Made by a program: the position numbers and the translations under genes | Shown: one piece after another, positions 55,835-64,000 of the stretch | Layout: every line of letters begins with the position of its first letter | How positions within the stretch are numbered: the first letter of the stretch is position 1 | Notes under the pieces: generated by a model | Databases searched by the model: none | Seen by the model: only the letters and a program-made list of their open reading frames with translations | What the model was told of the DNA's origin: nothing | NCBI GenBank assembly: GCA_023662865.1 | Contig: JAMPIK010000001.1 | Location: forward strand, 101,893 to 165,892 | Direction: 5' to 3' | Source: Prevotella sp. | Lineage (GTDB): Bacteria > Bacteroidota > Bacteroidia > Bacteroidales > Muribaculaceae | DNA: 64,000 bases

Positions 55835-57795
55835 ACGTGAGTTTCTTCTTGTTGTTTAATCAAGCGTTTAACGTGTTTTAGTGTACGCAATATTTCTCCG
55901 ACATTCTTTGCAGTGGACACCGCGCCGCGACCCTTATACGGTGGATTGGCGTCATACATCTCTGAGAGAGAACCTATGCAGCCTTCAGACATTTCATCTT
56001 CAAACCCAATCATCATTCTCTCAATGAAACCGAGACCGCTATAGCCGAAGACTCTAAGGTAGGCATCGGCATAAAAGCCGAAAAGCCAAGGTCTGGCCGG
56101 TCCGCGGTGTACGGCATATTCGCGTTCCAAGGGACCTCCCACATAATTCGGGGTGTATCCTTCACTTTTCGGGGAGAGGGTACGCAAGCCTTTGGGGGTG
56201 AGAAGCTCGCGTGTCACAAAGTCAAGCACCTTACGGCGTTGCCGGCGATCTAACGGACTATAATCCAAACCTATGGCAATAGCCATATTGGGACGAACCT
56301 GCAAGTCGGCATAATTGCCGTCTACATAATCGTACAGATACCCGAACTCGTTGAAGAATGTCTCCACAAAAGATTCACCACATTTAGTTTTGATTGCTTC
56401 AAGACGCGGTTTGTTTAATATTCCCGTATCATCATCGGCATACATATCCAACAAGAACGACAATGCGTTATACCATAAGGCATTGAACTCTACAATATAG
56501 CCGCTGCGAGGGATAATGGGTTTGCCGTTGATGCTTGCGGAAAGCCAAGTCACCGGGATATTCCGGCCATCGCTGAAAACCAAGCCGTTATCGTCAAGGC
56601 GTAAATTAGGCACTTTGTGGTTTATTATCGCCTCAATAAGATTTTTGACATCAAGGCCATATTTTTCTTTACATGCACTAACGCCCTGTGTGTGCTTAAA
56701 TTGCATTATGGCCCATATTGTCCAAAGCGGGATATCGGGGAGATCTATCTCTTTTATAGTCGAGTCTTTTATACCCTCGTTTATATATTTATAGAGGGCT
56801 TTTAGAAAGGTGGAAAGAATTATATGGTAATCTTCTTTATGGTCGATTGCCAAAGTACACCCCGGCAGGGCAATAAGCTCATCACGACTGCGCACATTAT
56901 ACCACGGATAACCGGCCATTATATATGTGCTGCTTTTCTTCTTGAGATAAAACTGTACGGCGGCATTTTTCAGACAATTATAGAAGCTTGTACGGCAAGT
57001 GCGAGTCTTCACTTCCTCGTCAAAGGTAGTTTCAAAGTCGTTCGGGTCACATTCAAATGTGGAAGCAGAAAAGATTACACTTTCCCCCTTGCTGACAGGC
57101 AATTCAAAATAGCCGGGAGAATACAGGTCTTCTTTGTAGGGGAGACCTCTGTCGCGGTCTTTGTAATACTCAATGCCCTTGTACCAATAGGGGTCGTCTA
57201 CCCATTTGGCGTCTTTGTTAAATTCCATGAATAGAGAGGGATATCCCGGATACAGGCAGCAGCTCATTCCCCCTTTGCATACATGCATGGTGGGGTCAAG
57301 CGCCGTGTTTTCCATACACAAGTCGTTGGCATTCCGGAACGCCGGGAACGGACGGAAACGCAATGTTGTGGGAGAATGTGCGTCTTTCAGAGTATACTTT
57401 ATCAGTATGCGGTTTTCATGAGAGATGAATACTTTTTCCTTCGTCAGAATTACGCCGCCAACCCGGAATGTTAGCGTAGGCACGCTCTCGCAATTGAACT
57501 CGCGTATATATTTGTGACCGCCAGGATTAAACACGCCGTCACCGTATTGATGCAGTCCAAGGTTGAAGGGTGCACCGTGTTGTATCACCGTCTCGTCAAG
57601 CGAAGAGAGCAACACATGAGCCTTGTCGTCCATATCCGGAATCGGGATAACAAGCAACCCATGCTGTTTGCGTGTGTTGCAACCTACTATTGAGGTACAG
57701 TGGTAAGCACCGCTTTTGTTGGTACGCAGCATTTCTTTCGGCAGACTTTGATCAAGATTAATCATCAGGCTTTTGTCAAACTTCAGATAGCTCAT
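55831..57795 (-). CDS. Amylo-alpha-1,6-glucosidase (glycogen debranching enzyme)
   Basis: The 654-residue product has an N-terminal beta-sandwich domain (LRTNKSGAYHCTSIVGCNTRKQHGLLV, typical of the bacterial debranching N-domain) and a C-terminal (alpha/alpha)6 catalytic barrel with IMAGYPWYNVRSRDELIALPG, EFNALWYNALSFLLDMY, DLQVRPNMAIAIGL and YAVHRGPARPWLFG. It removes alpha-1,6 branches from glycogen. First gene of the cluster; its leader has a tandem 12-bp repeat just before the ATG. Confidence 0.93.
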   Translation of the reverse strand: MSYLKFDKSLMINLDQSLPKEMLRTNKSGAYHCTSIVGCNTRKQHGLLVIPIPDMDDKAHVLLSSLDETVIQHGAPFNLGLHQYGDGVFNPGGHKYIREFNCESVPTLTFRVGGVILTKEKVFISHENRILIKYTLKDAHSPTTLRFRPFPAFRNANDLCMENTALDPTMHVCKGGMSCCLYPGYPSLFMEFNKDAKWVDDPYWYKGIEYYKDRDRGLPYKEDLYSPGYFELPVSKGESVIFSASTFECDPNDFETTFDEEVKTRTCRTSFYNCLKNAAVQFYLKKKSSTYIMAGYPWYNVRSRDELIALPGCTLAIDHKEDYHIILSTFLKALYKYINEGIKDSTIKEIDLPDIPLWTIWAIMQFKHTQGVSACKEKYGLDVKNLIEAIINHKVPNLRLDDNGLVFSDGRNIPVTWLSASINGKPIIPRSGYIVEFNALWYNALSFLLDMYADDDTGILNKPRLEAIKTKCGESFVETFFNEFGYLYDYVDGNYADLQVRPNMAIAIGLDYSPLDRRQRRKVLDFVTRELLTPKGLRTLSPKSEGYTPNYVGGPLEREYAVHRGPARPWLFGFYADAYLRVFGYSGLGFIERMMIGFEDEMSEGCIGSLSEMYDANPPYKGRGAVSTAKNVGEILRTLKHVKRLIKQQEETHV

Positions 57796-57798
57796 ATT

Positions 57799-57822
57799 CT
57801 TTGGTATTAACTTTGGTATTAA
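57799..57822. repeat. Tandem 12-bp duplication in the debranching-enzyme leader
   Basis: CTTTGGTATTAA occurs twice head to tail (57799-57810, 57811-57822). On the minus strand it lies immediately upstream of the ATG. The rest of the gap to 57945 has no clear promoter match. Confidence 0.7.
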
Positions 57823-57945
57823 GTTAGGGACATGAGAGAGGTTTTCGTCAGCTCGAACAGACTAACTATATTATTAACACACAAGGAGGCGACTTTGTTA
57901 ACGAAAAACCGTAATTTTTTTCAATTTTCCGCATATTTTAATAAA

Positions 57946-57978
57946 AAATGGACACTCACATTGAAGGAGTGTCCATTT
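57946..57978 (-). terminator. Terminator of the histidine phosphatase gene
   Basis: AAATGGACACTC / GAGTGTCCATTT, 12-bp perfect stem, 9-nt loop; on the minus strand it runs into TTTTTTATT. 20 bp after the stop at 57998. Confidence 0.9.
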
Positions 57979-57997
57979 CATATTGAAGTTGGTACTG

Positions 57998-59287
57998 TTA
58001 TTTGGCCGGATTGCGTTCAAGTGTCGGAGTGTAGAATGTTTTTACATCGTTCCAATGATAGTACGGATAAGAGTCTGTCTGAATCGGAATGGATGTTTCG
58101 CGCTCATTGAGCATGAATTTCACCAATACATCTTCCGGATTTTTTTTATTGCGATAGAAGATTAATTGAATATTGCCGGCCATGGGGGCAATTTTCCAAT
58201 CGGAGAATGCGCGGTAGAATTTATCCGGATTGCTCTCTGCAATATTGCAGTCTTTAAGTTGGAGGATTGCCGCCAAGGGTATCAGATTGCCATCGTGGGC
58301 AAACCGGAGGTCTGCAGCCGGTACATTGCCGGACAAGGCTGCGTCTGCACTCTCTATTATGTTTGCCAATTGAGGTATGGCATTGTCAATCACTTTGGTA
58401 CCATTAAGCGAGAAGGCACCGTCGTTCACATAAAATATAAAATTAAAAACTTGCCAAAGGTCGAACAGCTCATCGGGGGTGAAAATATCGTAGAAAGTTC
58501 CGGGTGTCTCTACATTCTGCATATCGGATGCAATCCAATAAAATCCCCACATCAACTCGTGAGGGTTGATATTCATTTTTACATATTCCGGATTGCTGAA
58601 CAATCTGTTTATCAAACGTTCGGGATTTGTGTGTTTATCCTTGAAATTTTCGTATGCCACTTTCCATTTGCCGCCGTTGGTATATGTGCCGTGGTCTGCA
58701 GTATGATAATTGAGATAGCGCACATATCGGTCTGATGACTCACGGTCTATTTGGAGCTTTGGGTTCTGCTCTTTCAAAGCTTCGCAAAATGCAGCCATTG
58801 ACAAAATGCACCTCGGCACCAAAGTGGAGCGAGCCGTGAGTTTGGCGTTATTGTTTTTAAAAATCTGTGGGTATGACTTGGCCATACGATTGGCTATCCC
58901 TTTGTGCTGACGAACACCAAGAGGAGAGAGGTCTCCGCTTCTGCCCTCAGTCTCTGTCATGAGGGTATTCAGACGGTTCAGCACATCTTTACCCAAAGGC
59001 GTAAGTGCATCGGCATCTGCGGCATTTTGCATTACACGAGCCACCCATGCCACATCATTGTCTGAAATCAAGTAGCGAGATCCATGTCTTCCGAAATGGC
59101 TTACATAAAACGGTTCATAGCCTTTGGGAGCAGGTGTCTGTTCAGTTTCGCTAACCGGATATGCATAATATACCCCTCCGGTGCGGTTAAGATCTTGAAG
59201 TACCTCCTCTTTGGTAGTCTGAGCCGACATGACTAAAGGGAAAGCCATTATCGCCGACAGGCATATGAGTTTAATCTTGAATTTCAT
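57998..59287 (-). CDS. Histidine-type acid phosphatase (phytase/MINPP-like), secreted
   Basis: The 429-residue product has a signal peptide (about 1-22) and the histidine acid phosphatase layout: catalytic YVSHFGRHGSRY near residues 60-71 and the second-part RFAHDGNLIPLAA near 309-321, supplying the proton donor. The family includes periplasmic phytases and multiple inositol polyphosphate phosphatases (MINPP), some of them characterised from Bacteroides. The substrate here is not fixed by sequence. It follows the DUF3843-like gene by 18 bp. Confidence 0.9.
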   Translation of the reverse strand: MKFKIKLICLSAIMAFPLVMSAQTTKEEVLQDLNRTGGVYYAYPVSETEQTPAPKGYEPFYVSHFGRHGSRYLISDNDVAWVARVMQNAADADALTPLGKDVLNRLNTLMTETEGRSGDLSPLGVRQHKGIANRMAKSYPQIFKNNNAKLTARSTLVPRCILSMAAFCEALKEQNPKLQIDRESSDRYVRYLNYHTADHGTYTNGGKWKVAYENFKDKHTNPERLINRLFSNPEYVKMNINPHELMWGFYWIASDMQNVETPGTFYDIFTPDELFDLWQVFNFIFYVNDGAFSLNGTKVIDNAIPQLANIIESADAALSGNVPAADLRFAHDGNLIPLAAILQLKDCNIAESNPDKFYRAFSDWKIAPMAGNIQLIFYRNKKNPEDVLVKFMLNERETSIPIQTDSYPYYHWNDVKTFYTPTLERNPAK

Positions 59288-59305
59288 ACTTATATACTTA
59301 TTTAG

Positions 59306-60574
59306 TTACAAATCAGCACGATAAAATTCTTGTAGATACACTCGGGCTATGAAGTCCCAATTATCTTTTACTAAATTGGTGCTTTGCTCTTCCTGCTGAT
59401 TGGCAACATCAAGACCCACTGATTCGGGGAAACGAGCATCCGGCAACCACCCATTGTTACAGATATGTAACAGCATATCGGAAGGACATACGGCGCGCTG
59501 GCTCAACAAAGTGAAGGCGAATTTCTCCGCGTATTCTTTTTCATACAAGGGATTTTCGGGGTGTTTTATGCACTTTGCAATGTCCTTTGCTAACATTAAC
59601 CCCTTGTCGATTGTAACCATTAGCACGAAGTCAGAGTGCCCCTTGAACTGCGGCAGATGATCTTCATCCTTTTCCCAACCCATACCGTTGATAAAGAAAT
59701 CGTTAAGCTTATCATAGGTCTTGACAAAACGCATTGTCATACCGTTGTTTGCCTTAACAAACGCAGTATAGTAGGGGTGTTCTTTTTGCACCGGAGCTGC
59801 CTGTTGTTTAGTGGTCGGCAATTTACCGTCAAGCACGAGGCTCATCCATTCCCGCAAATACAATGCTAACGGGCCGGTGGGCATGGAAGTCATTACTTCT
59901 TGCTGCAATTCTTCAATGCGTTGTGCAGCTATCTGTTGGGAGGGTGAACTGTGCTGTATCTCGACTATTTGAGAGTATATCTGTGAATAGGAGAGTTGGA
60001 AAGGCGGAAAGAGCAGCCAGTTTCTCCAAAACAGCCATTGCCCCAGGTCGTATAGTTTTTCAGTATCTTCGGGGTTGTGAAATTCGCAATCCATCAGCGA
60101 TTTATAATTTTCAGGAGAAGGTATTTCATCATACTCGTCTTCCAAAATATGATAAAGCGCATTGGCAAGTTTCAACAAGCGTGTATCCGATGGAGACAAA
60201 AACCTGAATTGCATGGAGTTGAAGGCAAGATAGTACCAGACTACAAACTCAACGTCTGCGAGATTGAGTTCGTATAAAATATATTCTTCATTGTCCTTGT
60301 GGAAAGGCACATAATTGCCATATCTCTGTTTGCATTGGTCTATAAATGAGCGCCATAGGCCGGCATCAGAAATAATATCCTGATAATATCCGACTATGCC
60401 AATACAAACTACCTTCTTCAAATCGTCCGGAGCTTCTTGAAATAAGGCGTTATCTTCCCAATGCCGATACAACTTGTTGGCCAATGCAAGATATGCTTTG
60501 TCAGATGACTGCTCCACCTCACCATTAGGTTGATACACAAGGAATTGTCGTAAGTTAATTTTATCCATAATCAC
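59306..60574 (-). CDS. DUF3843-like protein of unknown function
   Basis: The 422-residue cytoplasmic protein has no signal peptide or transmembrane helix. It is rich in aromatic residues and helix-forming stretches (LRQFLVYQP, YEPQWYYLAFNS-type segments, LWFRNWLLFPPFQL) and looks like the Bacteroidota DUF3843 family; that assignment is from memory of its general look and is moderate. The start at 60574 is chosen since it overlaps the ABC ATPase stop by 4 bp (ATGA). It is inserted in the operon between the importer and the acid phosphatase. Confidence 0.75.
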   Translation of the reverse strand: MIMDKINLRQFLVYQPNGEVEQSSDKAYLALANKLYRHWEDNALFQEAPDDLKKVVCIGIVGYYQDIISDAGLWRSFIDQCKQRYGNYVPFHKDNEEYILYELNLADVEFVVWYYLAFNSMQFRFLSPSDTRLLKLANALYHILEDEYDEIPSPENYKSLMDCEFHNPEDTEKLYDLGQWLFWRNWLLFPPFQLSYSQIYSQIVEIQHSSPSQQIAAQRIEELQQEVMTSMPTGPLALYLREWMSLVLDGKLPTTKQQAAPVQKEHPYYTAFVKANNGMTMRFVKTYDKLNDFFINGMGWEKDEDHLPQFKGHSDFVLMVTIDKGLMLAKDIAKCIKHPENPLYEKEYAEKFAFTLLSQRAVCPSDMLLHICNNGWLPDARFPESVGLDVANQQEEQSTNLVKDNWDFIARVYLQEFYRADL

Positions 60575-61344
60575 TCTTTGCTTATGATATAGTCTCCTAA
60601 TTCTTTTGAAAAATGCACTCTTTCTGATTGATAGAGCGATTCGAGTTTATTGCTTTTAATTGCCGTTTCCGGGGTAAAGTCATAAATGCAGCCTTCGCGA
60701 GAAAAAAGCCAAATACGTGAGGCCATACGCAGTGAAAGAGCCACGTCATGGCAAGTAAGCAATACGGCTTTTCTCTTTTCCTTAGCTATCGAACAAAGCA
60801 TATCCATAATTTCAAGACGCGCTGCCGGATCAAGAAACGAGAATGGTTCATCAAGAAACATAACAGGTGTGTCTTGAGCTAAAGCTCTGGCAATCATAGC
60901 TTTTTGGCGTTCTCCATCGCTTAGCTCCGCGATGTATGAACCGGCTTTGTAAGTAATGCCGGTGTCGCGCATTGCCGTACGGCAATGCTCCTTATCAGCA
61001 CCTTTGAGCATATCGAACACTCCGGTATAGGGCTGTCGGCCGAGTTCTACAAACTCTTGCACGGTGAGACCTCCTGTCAACCCCGATGATGTACTTACAA
61101 CCGAAATATATTTTGCAAGCTCTTTGCGCGGAATGTTTCTCAACTTCTTATCCAAAATATATACTTCGCCGACTATGGGTTTTAATTCTCCACACAAAGT
61201 GCGCATTAGGGTTGACTTTCCAATTCCGTTACCGCCTACAAGAGATACCACATTTCCTTCAAGCAGCGATAAATCAAGCTTCTCCGCCAGAGGGGAGGAG
61301 TAGCCGATACTTAATGATTCGGTTTGGAGATACGTCAGAGCCAT
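60571..61344 (-). CDS. ABC transporter ATPase, metal-chelate/cobalamin type
   Basis: The 257-residue product has Walker A GGNGIGKST (residues 38-46), the signature LSDGERQK, Walker B PVMFLDEPFSFLD and the switch histidine in LTCHDVALS. It is the FecE/BtuD/FhuC class that pairs with FecCD permeases. Its start overlaps the permease stop by one base, and it overlaps the next gene by 4 bp. It energises uptake of ferric chelates, haem or cobalamin; the substrate cannot be assigned. Confidence 0.93.
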   Translation of the reverse strand: MALTYLQTESLSIGYSSPLAEKLDLSLLEGNVVSLVGGNGIGKSTLMRTLCGELKPIVGEVYILDKKLRNIPRKELAKYISVVSTSSGLTGGLTVQEFVELGRQPYTGVFDMLKGADKEHCRTAMRDTGITYKAGSYIAELSDGERQKAMIARALAQDTPVMFLDEPFSFLDPAARLEIMDMLCSIAKEKRKAVLLTCHDVALSLRMASRIWLFSREGCIYDFTPETAIKSNKLESLYQSERVHFSKELGDYIISKE

Positions 61345-62366
61345 CAGTTGAAATAGTAAAGTTTTTTACGCATGAGTATTACATACAAAATCACGGGAAT
61401 TCCGATTAACGGTGTGACAGCACTAAGCGGCAATATGCCAATGGAGGAGGGCATCACACTAAGTAAAGCACAGAGAAGCCCGACAGTCGCACCGCTCAGA
61501 ATCGTAGCAGGCATCAGGATATTGTGATTTGAGGTTCCCCATGCCACTCTTGCAATGTGTGGAACTGCAAGACCTATAAAACCTACCGGGCCGCAATACG
61601 CTGTGGCAATGGACGTTAGCAGACCGGAATACAGCAATATGAGGGTGCGTGTTTGTCGGGGATTATAGCCTAACGAAGCGGCATAGTTGTCACCGCTGAG
61701 TAAAGCATTAAGCGGCTTACATAAGAATATACTGCCGACACAAAGGGCAAACGTCAATAATCCGAACAGAGGCAAGTCACGGATGGTCACTCCCATAAAT
61801 GAGCCCATACCCCACACTGCAAACCCTTTTACTTCTTGTGCGGGCGCAAAGAAATTCAGCCATGATATTAAGGCGGACGCAAGATAGCTAATCATTATTC
61901 CGGCAATGAGAAGCATGGTTGCACTTTTTACGGCAGATGAGAGCGAAATCAAGATAAAGATAATTACGGAAGCACCGAGTAGAGCACCTGCCATTGCAGT
62001 AAAGTGCGTACCTAAACCAACAGAGGATAAAAAGCCTTCTGCTGTTCCCATAATAATCAGAGCTACACCCAAAGAGGCTCCGGTGCTCACGCCCAATATG
62101 GAAGGGCCGGCCAAAGGATTACTGAATGTTGTCTGGAGCATCAATCCGGAGAGCGAAAGCGACATTCCGCAGAACACGGCTGTTAATGCCATGGGCAAGC
62201 GCGACTCCATGATTATGGTTTCATAAACGGGATTGCCCGTATTGCCGCCAAATAGTGTACTTATTATTTGCGATGCCGGAATATCTACTGCGCCGGTGAG
62301 CAAACAAGCCATAAATAAAAATATAGCCAAGACTGCTGTAAGTATGTAAGATAGCTTCCGACGCAT
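61344..62366 (-). CDS. FecCD/BtuC-family permease
   Basis: The 340-residue product has about ten membrane helices and the FecCD landmarks RLPMALTAVFCGMSLSLSGLMLQTTFSNPLAGPSILG near the start and YCGPVGFIGLAVPHIAR in the last third. It is the channel for the ATPase downstream and the binding lipoprotein upstream (6-bp gap). The TonB-receptor partner is not in this window next to it. Confidence 0.95.
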   Translation of the reverse strand: MRRKLSYILTAVLAIFLFMACLLTGAVDIPASQIISTLFGGNTGNPVYETIIMESRLPMALTAVFCGMSLSLSGLMLQTTFSNPLAGPSILGVSTGASLGVALIIMGTAEGFLSSVGLGTHFTAMAGALLGASVIIFILISLSSAVKSATMLLIAGIMISYLASALISWLNFFAPAQEVKGFAVWGMGSFMGVTIRDLPLFGLLTFALCVGSIFLCKPLNALLSGDNYAASLGYNPRQTRTLILLYSGLLTSIATAYCGPVGFIGLAVPHIARVAWGTSNHNILMPATILSGATVGLLCALLSVMPSSIGILPLSAVTPLIGIPVILYVILMRKKLYYFN

Positions 62367-62372
62367 AAAGAC

Positions 62373-63509
62373 TTACTTCATAGCTTGCTTGTAATAATGA
62401 GGCTTTAAGCCCGGAATCAGCGACGGGTGGAATATGCTGATATAGTCTTTCAAAATAAGCTCCGGGTGGAAGGGAGTCTCGTCAAAATAGGGCATTGCCT
62501 TGGTGTTAACGCTCCAAACCCCTCCGGTTTGAGCCGGCTTAAACAGCATATAACGTGAATCTTGAGTTTCCAAACTTTTCAGCGACAGGTCTTCATCAAA
62601 AGTTTTAAGAAGCCAAATATCAGATTTGGAGCCTCTTTCAAAAACCGTTTCAAATCCTTGTTGCAAGCTTCCCGCTGAATTATCATCGCTCCATATATAC
62701 GAGCCGCCGGCATCCTCAATTAACTTTGCAGCGTAACTGCCTCCGCCGGGTATAAACCAAGTACCATCGTACATGGTTTCTGTCATTACCAAAGGACGTT
62801 GCGCTACGTTTGCAGCCTTTTTCTTCAAATAATTGTATTCCTTACTTACAGAGTTGAAGATTGAATCGGCCTTTTCCTTTTTGCCGGCAATCAGGCCTAA
62901 CAGCTTAATCCATTCAGCACGACCGAGCGGTTCTTCTTCCGTGCTTTCGCGCATATAGATTATCGGCACGCCCAACTTTTCCAATTTGCTGACATCTACT
63001 CCGTTAAAATGGCTGACAATTATCATGTCCGGCTTAGATGCAATAATCAATTCAGCAAGCGGTTCCTGTTGAGTGCCGACATTTATCACCTCGCTTTCAT
63101 TCAAACGGTTAAGCAAATCCTTGTCCGTGAGATATGACACATCGCCTGCTGCTTTAATTATTTGTTGAGAGTCCAATTGCTTAAGTACTGAAGAATAGAC
63201 ACTTGAAAAAAGCAAAATACTCTGTCGCTTTGACGGCGGAAATATATTGGCACCGGGAATGTCGGGAAGATCGGAAGCATTGTCGGAGTCCGGAAAGATG
63301 TAAACTCCCAAATTTTGAGAAGAGTCAGTCGGCGAGATTACTTCCGCCACCCAGCAGTCACCGCTCCGATAAATATCCAATCCCATAGCGGCAGCGGCAT
63401 TGTCATCGGTATTTTCCTGACGTTTGCCTGCATCATGTCCGCAACTCGCAAGGAAAGTAAATACTAAAATGACAAGCCATTGAAGTGCGATGCAAGACAA
63501 ATTTTTCAT
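62373..63509 (-). CDS. Periplasmic metal-chelate/cobalamin-binding lipoprotein
   Basis: The 378-residue product begins with a signal segment ending in the lipobox LASC and continues with the two-lobe TroA/FecB fold: [34 protein letters not shown] and [16 protein letters not shown] are typical of class III binding proteins. It is anchored in the membrane, delivering substrate to the FecCD permease. Its start overlaps the hisS stop by 4 bp, so it is translated in the same operon as a tRNA synthetase. Confidence 0.92.
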   Translation of the reverse strand: MKNLSCIALQWLVILVFTFLASCGHDAGKRQENTDDNAAAAMGLDIYRSGDCWVAEVISPTDSSQNLGVYIFPDSDNASDLPDIPGANIFPPSKRQSILLFSSVYSSVLKQLDSQQIIKAAGDVSYLTDKDLLNRLNESEVINVGTQQEPLAELIIASKPDMIIVSHFNGVDVSKLEKLGVPIIYMRESTEEEPLGRAEWIKLLGLIAGKKEKADSIFNSVSKEYNYLKKKAANVAQRPLVMTETMYDGTWFIPGGGSYAAKLIEDAGGSYIWSDDNSAGSLQQGFETVFERGSKSDIWLLKTFDEDLSLKSLETQDSRYMLFKPAQTGGVWSVNTKAMPYFDETPFHPELILKDYISIFHPSLIPGLKPHYYKQAMK

Positions 63510-64000
63510 TTTAACAAATTAATCAGCTCGGACTGTGTGCAAACCTTTTGTTCGCCGGTAGTCATATTCTTGAGCGTAATTGTGTGGTCTGTTAATTCTG
63601 ATTCTCCTATGATGGCAACATATGGAATTTTTTCGTTGTTGGCGTAAGTCATCTGCTTCTTCATTTTTGAAGCATCGGGATAAATGGTAGCCGGTATATT
63701 GTTGTTGCGCAAATCTTTAAGTACTTGCATTGCACGCGATGCCTCATCTTCCCCGAAGTTCACAAACATCACTTTTACACTGCCGGAAAGATCATCAGGG
63801 TAGAGATTGAGAGTATTAAGCACATCATAAATACGATCGGCACCAAAACTGATACCGACACCTGAAAGGCCCGGCATTCCAAACACTCCGGTAAGATTGT
63901 CATAACGACCGCCTCCGGTTATGGAACCGATTTCAACATCAAGAGCTTTTACCTCGATTATAGTTCCGGTGTAATAGTTTAACCCGCGAGCGAGAGAAAA
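63506..64000 (-). CDS. hisS: Histidyl-tRNA synthetase, C-terminal part (cut by window edge)
   Basis: Partial gene: 164 codons to the right edge, in frame with the stop at 63506. Visible pieces are ARGLNYYTG and GGGRYDNL (the class II motif regions with the histidine-binding arginine loop), [16 protein letters not shown] (motif 3) and the C-terminal anticodon-binding domain (KVMFVNFG..., [15 protein letters not shown]). The N-terminal two-thirds lie outside the window. An apparent internal start at 63886 is not real, since the family match continues upstream of it. Confidence 0.95.
   Translation of the reverse strand, partial: FSLARGLNYYTGTIIEVKALDVEIGSITGGGRYDNLTGVFGMPGLSGVGISFGADRIYDVLNTLNLYPDDLSGSVKVMFVNFGEDEASRAMQVLKDLRNNNIPATIYPDASKMKKQMTYANNEKIPYVAIIGESELTDHTITLKNMTTGEQKVCTQSELINLLK

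Overview
The window is chromosomal DNA from a member of the Bacteroidota, most likely order Bacteroidales and possibly a gut Muribaculaceae-type organism. The family-level guess is inference; the phylum call is firm. Support comes from Bacteroidota-type promoters (TTTG, 19-20 nt, TAnnTTTG) in front of several genes, weak Shine-Dalgarno sequences, a Rho factor with a long disordered insert, a B12-dependent methylmalonyl-CoA mutase of two subunits, tryptophanase, an NADP-type glutamate dehydrogenase, a GH57/GT4/debranching-enzyme glycogen cluster, and outer-membrane/lipoprotein families typical of the phylum. Almost everything is ordinary core chromosome. The accessory material is a broken group II intron and a few dispersed repeat fragments.

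Layout. 1-4390 (+): ffh, folD, a CapA-like lipoprotein and a lipid kinase, the last three coupled by TAATG overlaps. 4391-6060 (+): gdhA with its own promoter and a UUCG-loop terminator. 6317-6814 (-): thiol peroxidase. 7042-13334 (+): a four-gene run of transmembrane Ser/Thr kinase, small PAS protein, SNF2 ATPase and an unrecognised 623-residue protein; this is the least explained gene set here. 13356-19083 (-): an apparent eight-gene operon glyS, lemA, FKBP lipoprotein, lgt, queF, queC, queD, queE, joining translation, envelope lipoprotein maturation and queuosine precursor synthesis. 19279-25695: a TraB/GumN protein (+), a small coiled-coil protein (-), a TonB-receptor-like barrel (+), a GHL10 glycosidase-like protein (+) and an FHA/zinc-ribbon membrane protein (+). 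25683-30187 (-): rho, ybaK, aroC and a radical SAM gene, read from a promoter about 240 nt upstream of rho. 30712-31026 (+): trxA.

31145-32458 holds the degenerate group II intron, on the minus strand and directly behind the tnaA terminator. tnaA (-) follows, then a winged-helix protein, class I fumarase, two small envelope-related proteins and a 1909-residue alpha-2-macroglobulin-like protein (all +), then a membrane phosphoethanolamine-transferase-like sulfatase fold (+). 45034-49049 (-): mutA-mutB. 49436-53125 (+): dnaE. 53183-57795 (-): glycogen debranching enzyme, GT4 glycosyltransferase and GH57 enzyme, tightly coupled. 57998-64000 (-): hisS (cut by the window edge), a complete BtuFCD/FecBCD-type metal-chelate importer, a DUF3843-like protein and a histidine acid phosphatase.

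Working together: gdhA, tnaA, fumarase and mutAB belong to the amino acid/succinate/propionate metabolism expected of a gut anaerobe; the importer could supply the cobalamin that mutAB needs, though its substrate cannot be read from sequence. No CRISPR array, tRNA, rRNA, prophage or recognised defence system was seen. The observations most worth following are the kinase-PAS-SNF2-623aa cluster, the 19-nt repeat shared by the ffh and rho upstream regions, the long rho leader, the intron remnant behind tnaA, and a perfect 15-bp inverted repeat bracketing a promoter element before the sulfatase gene.
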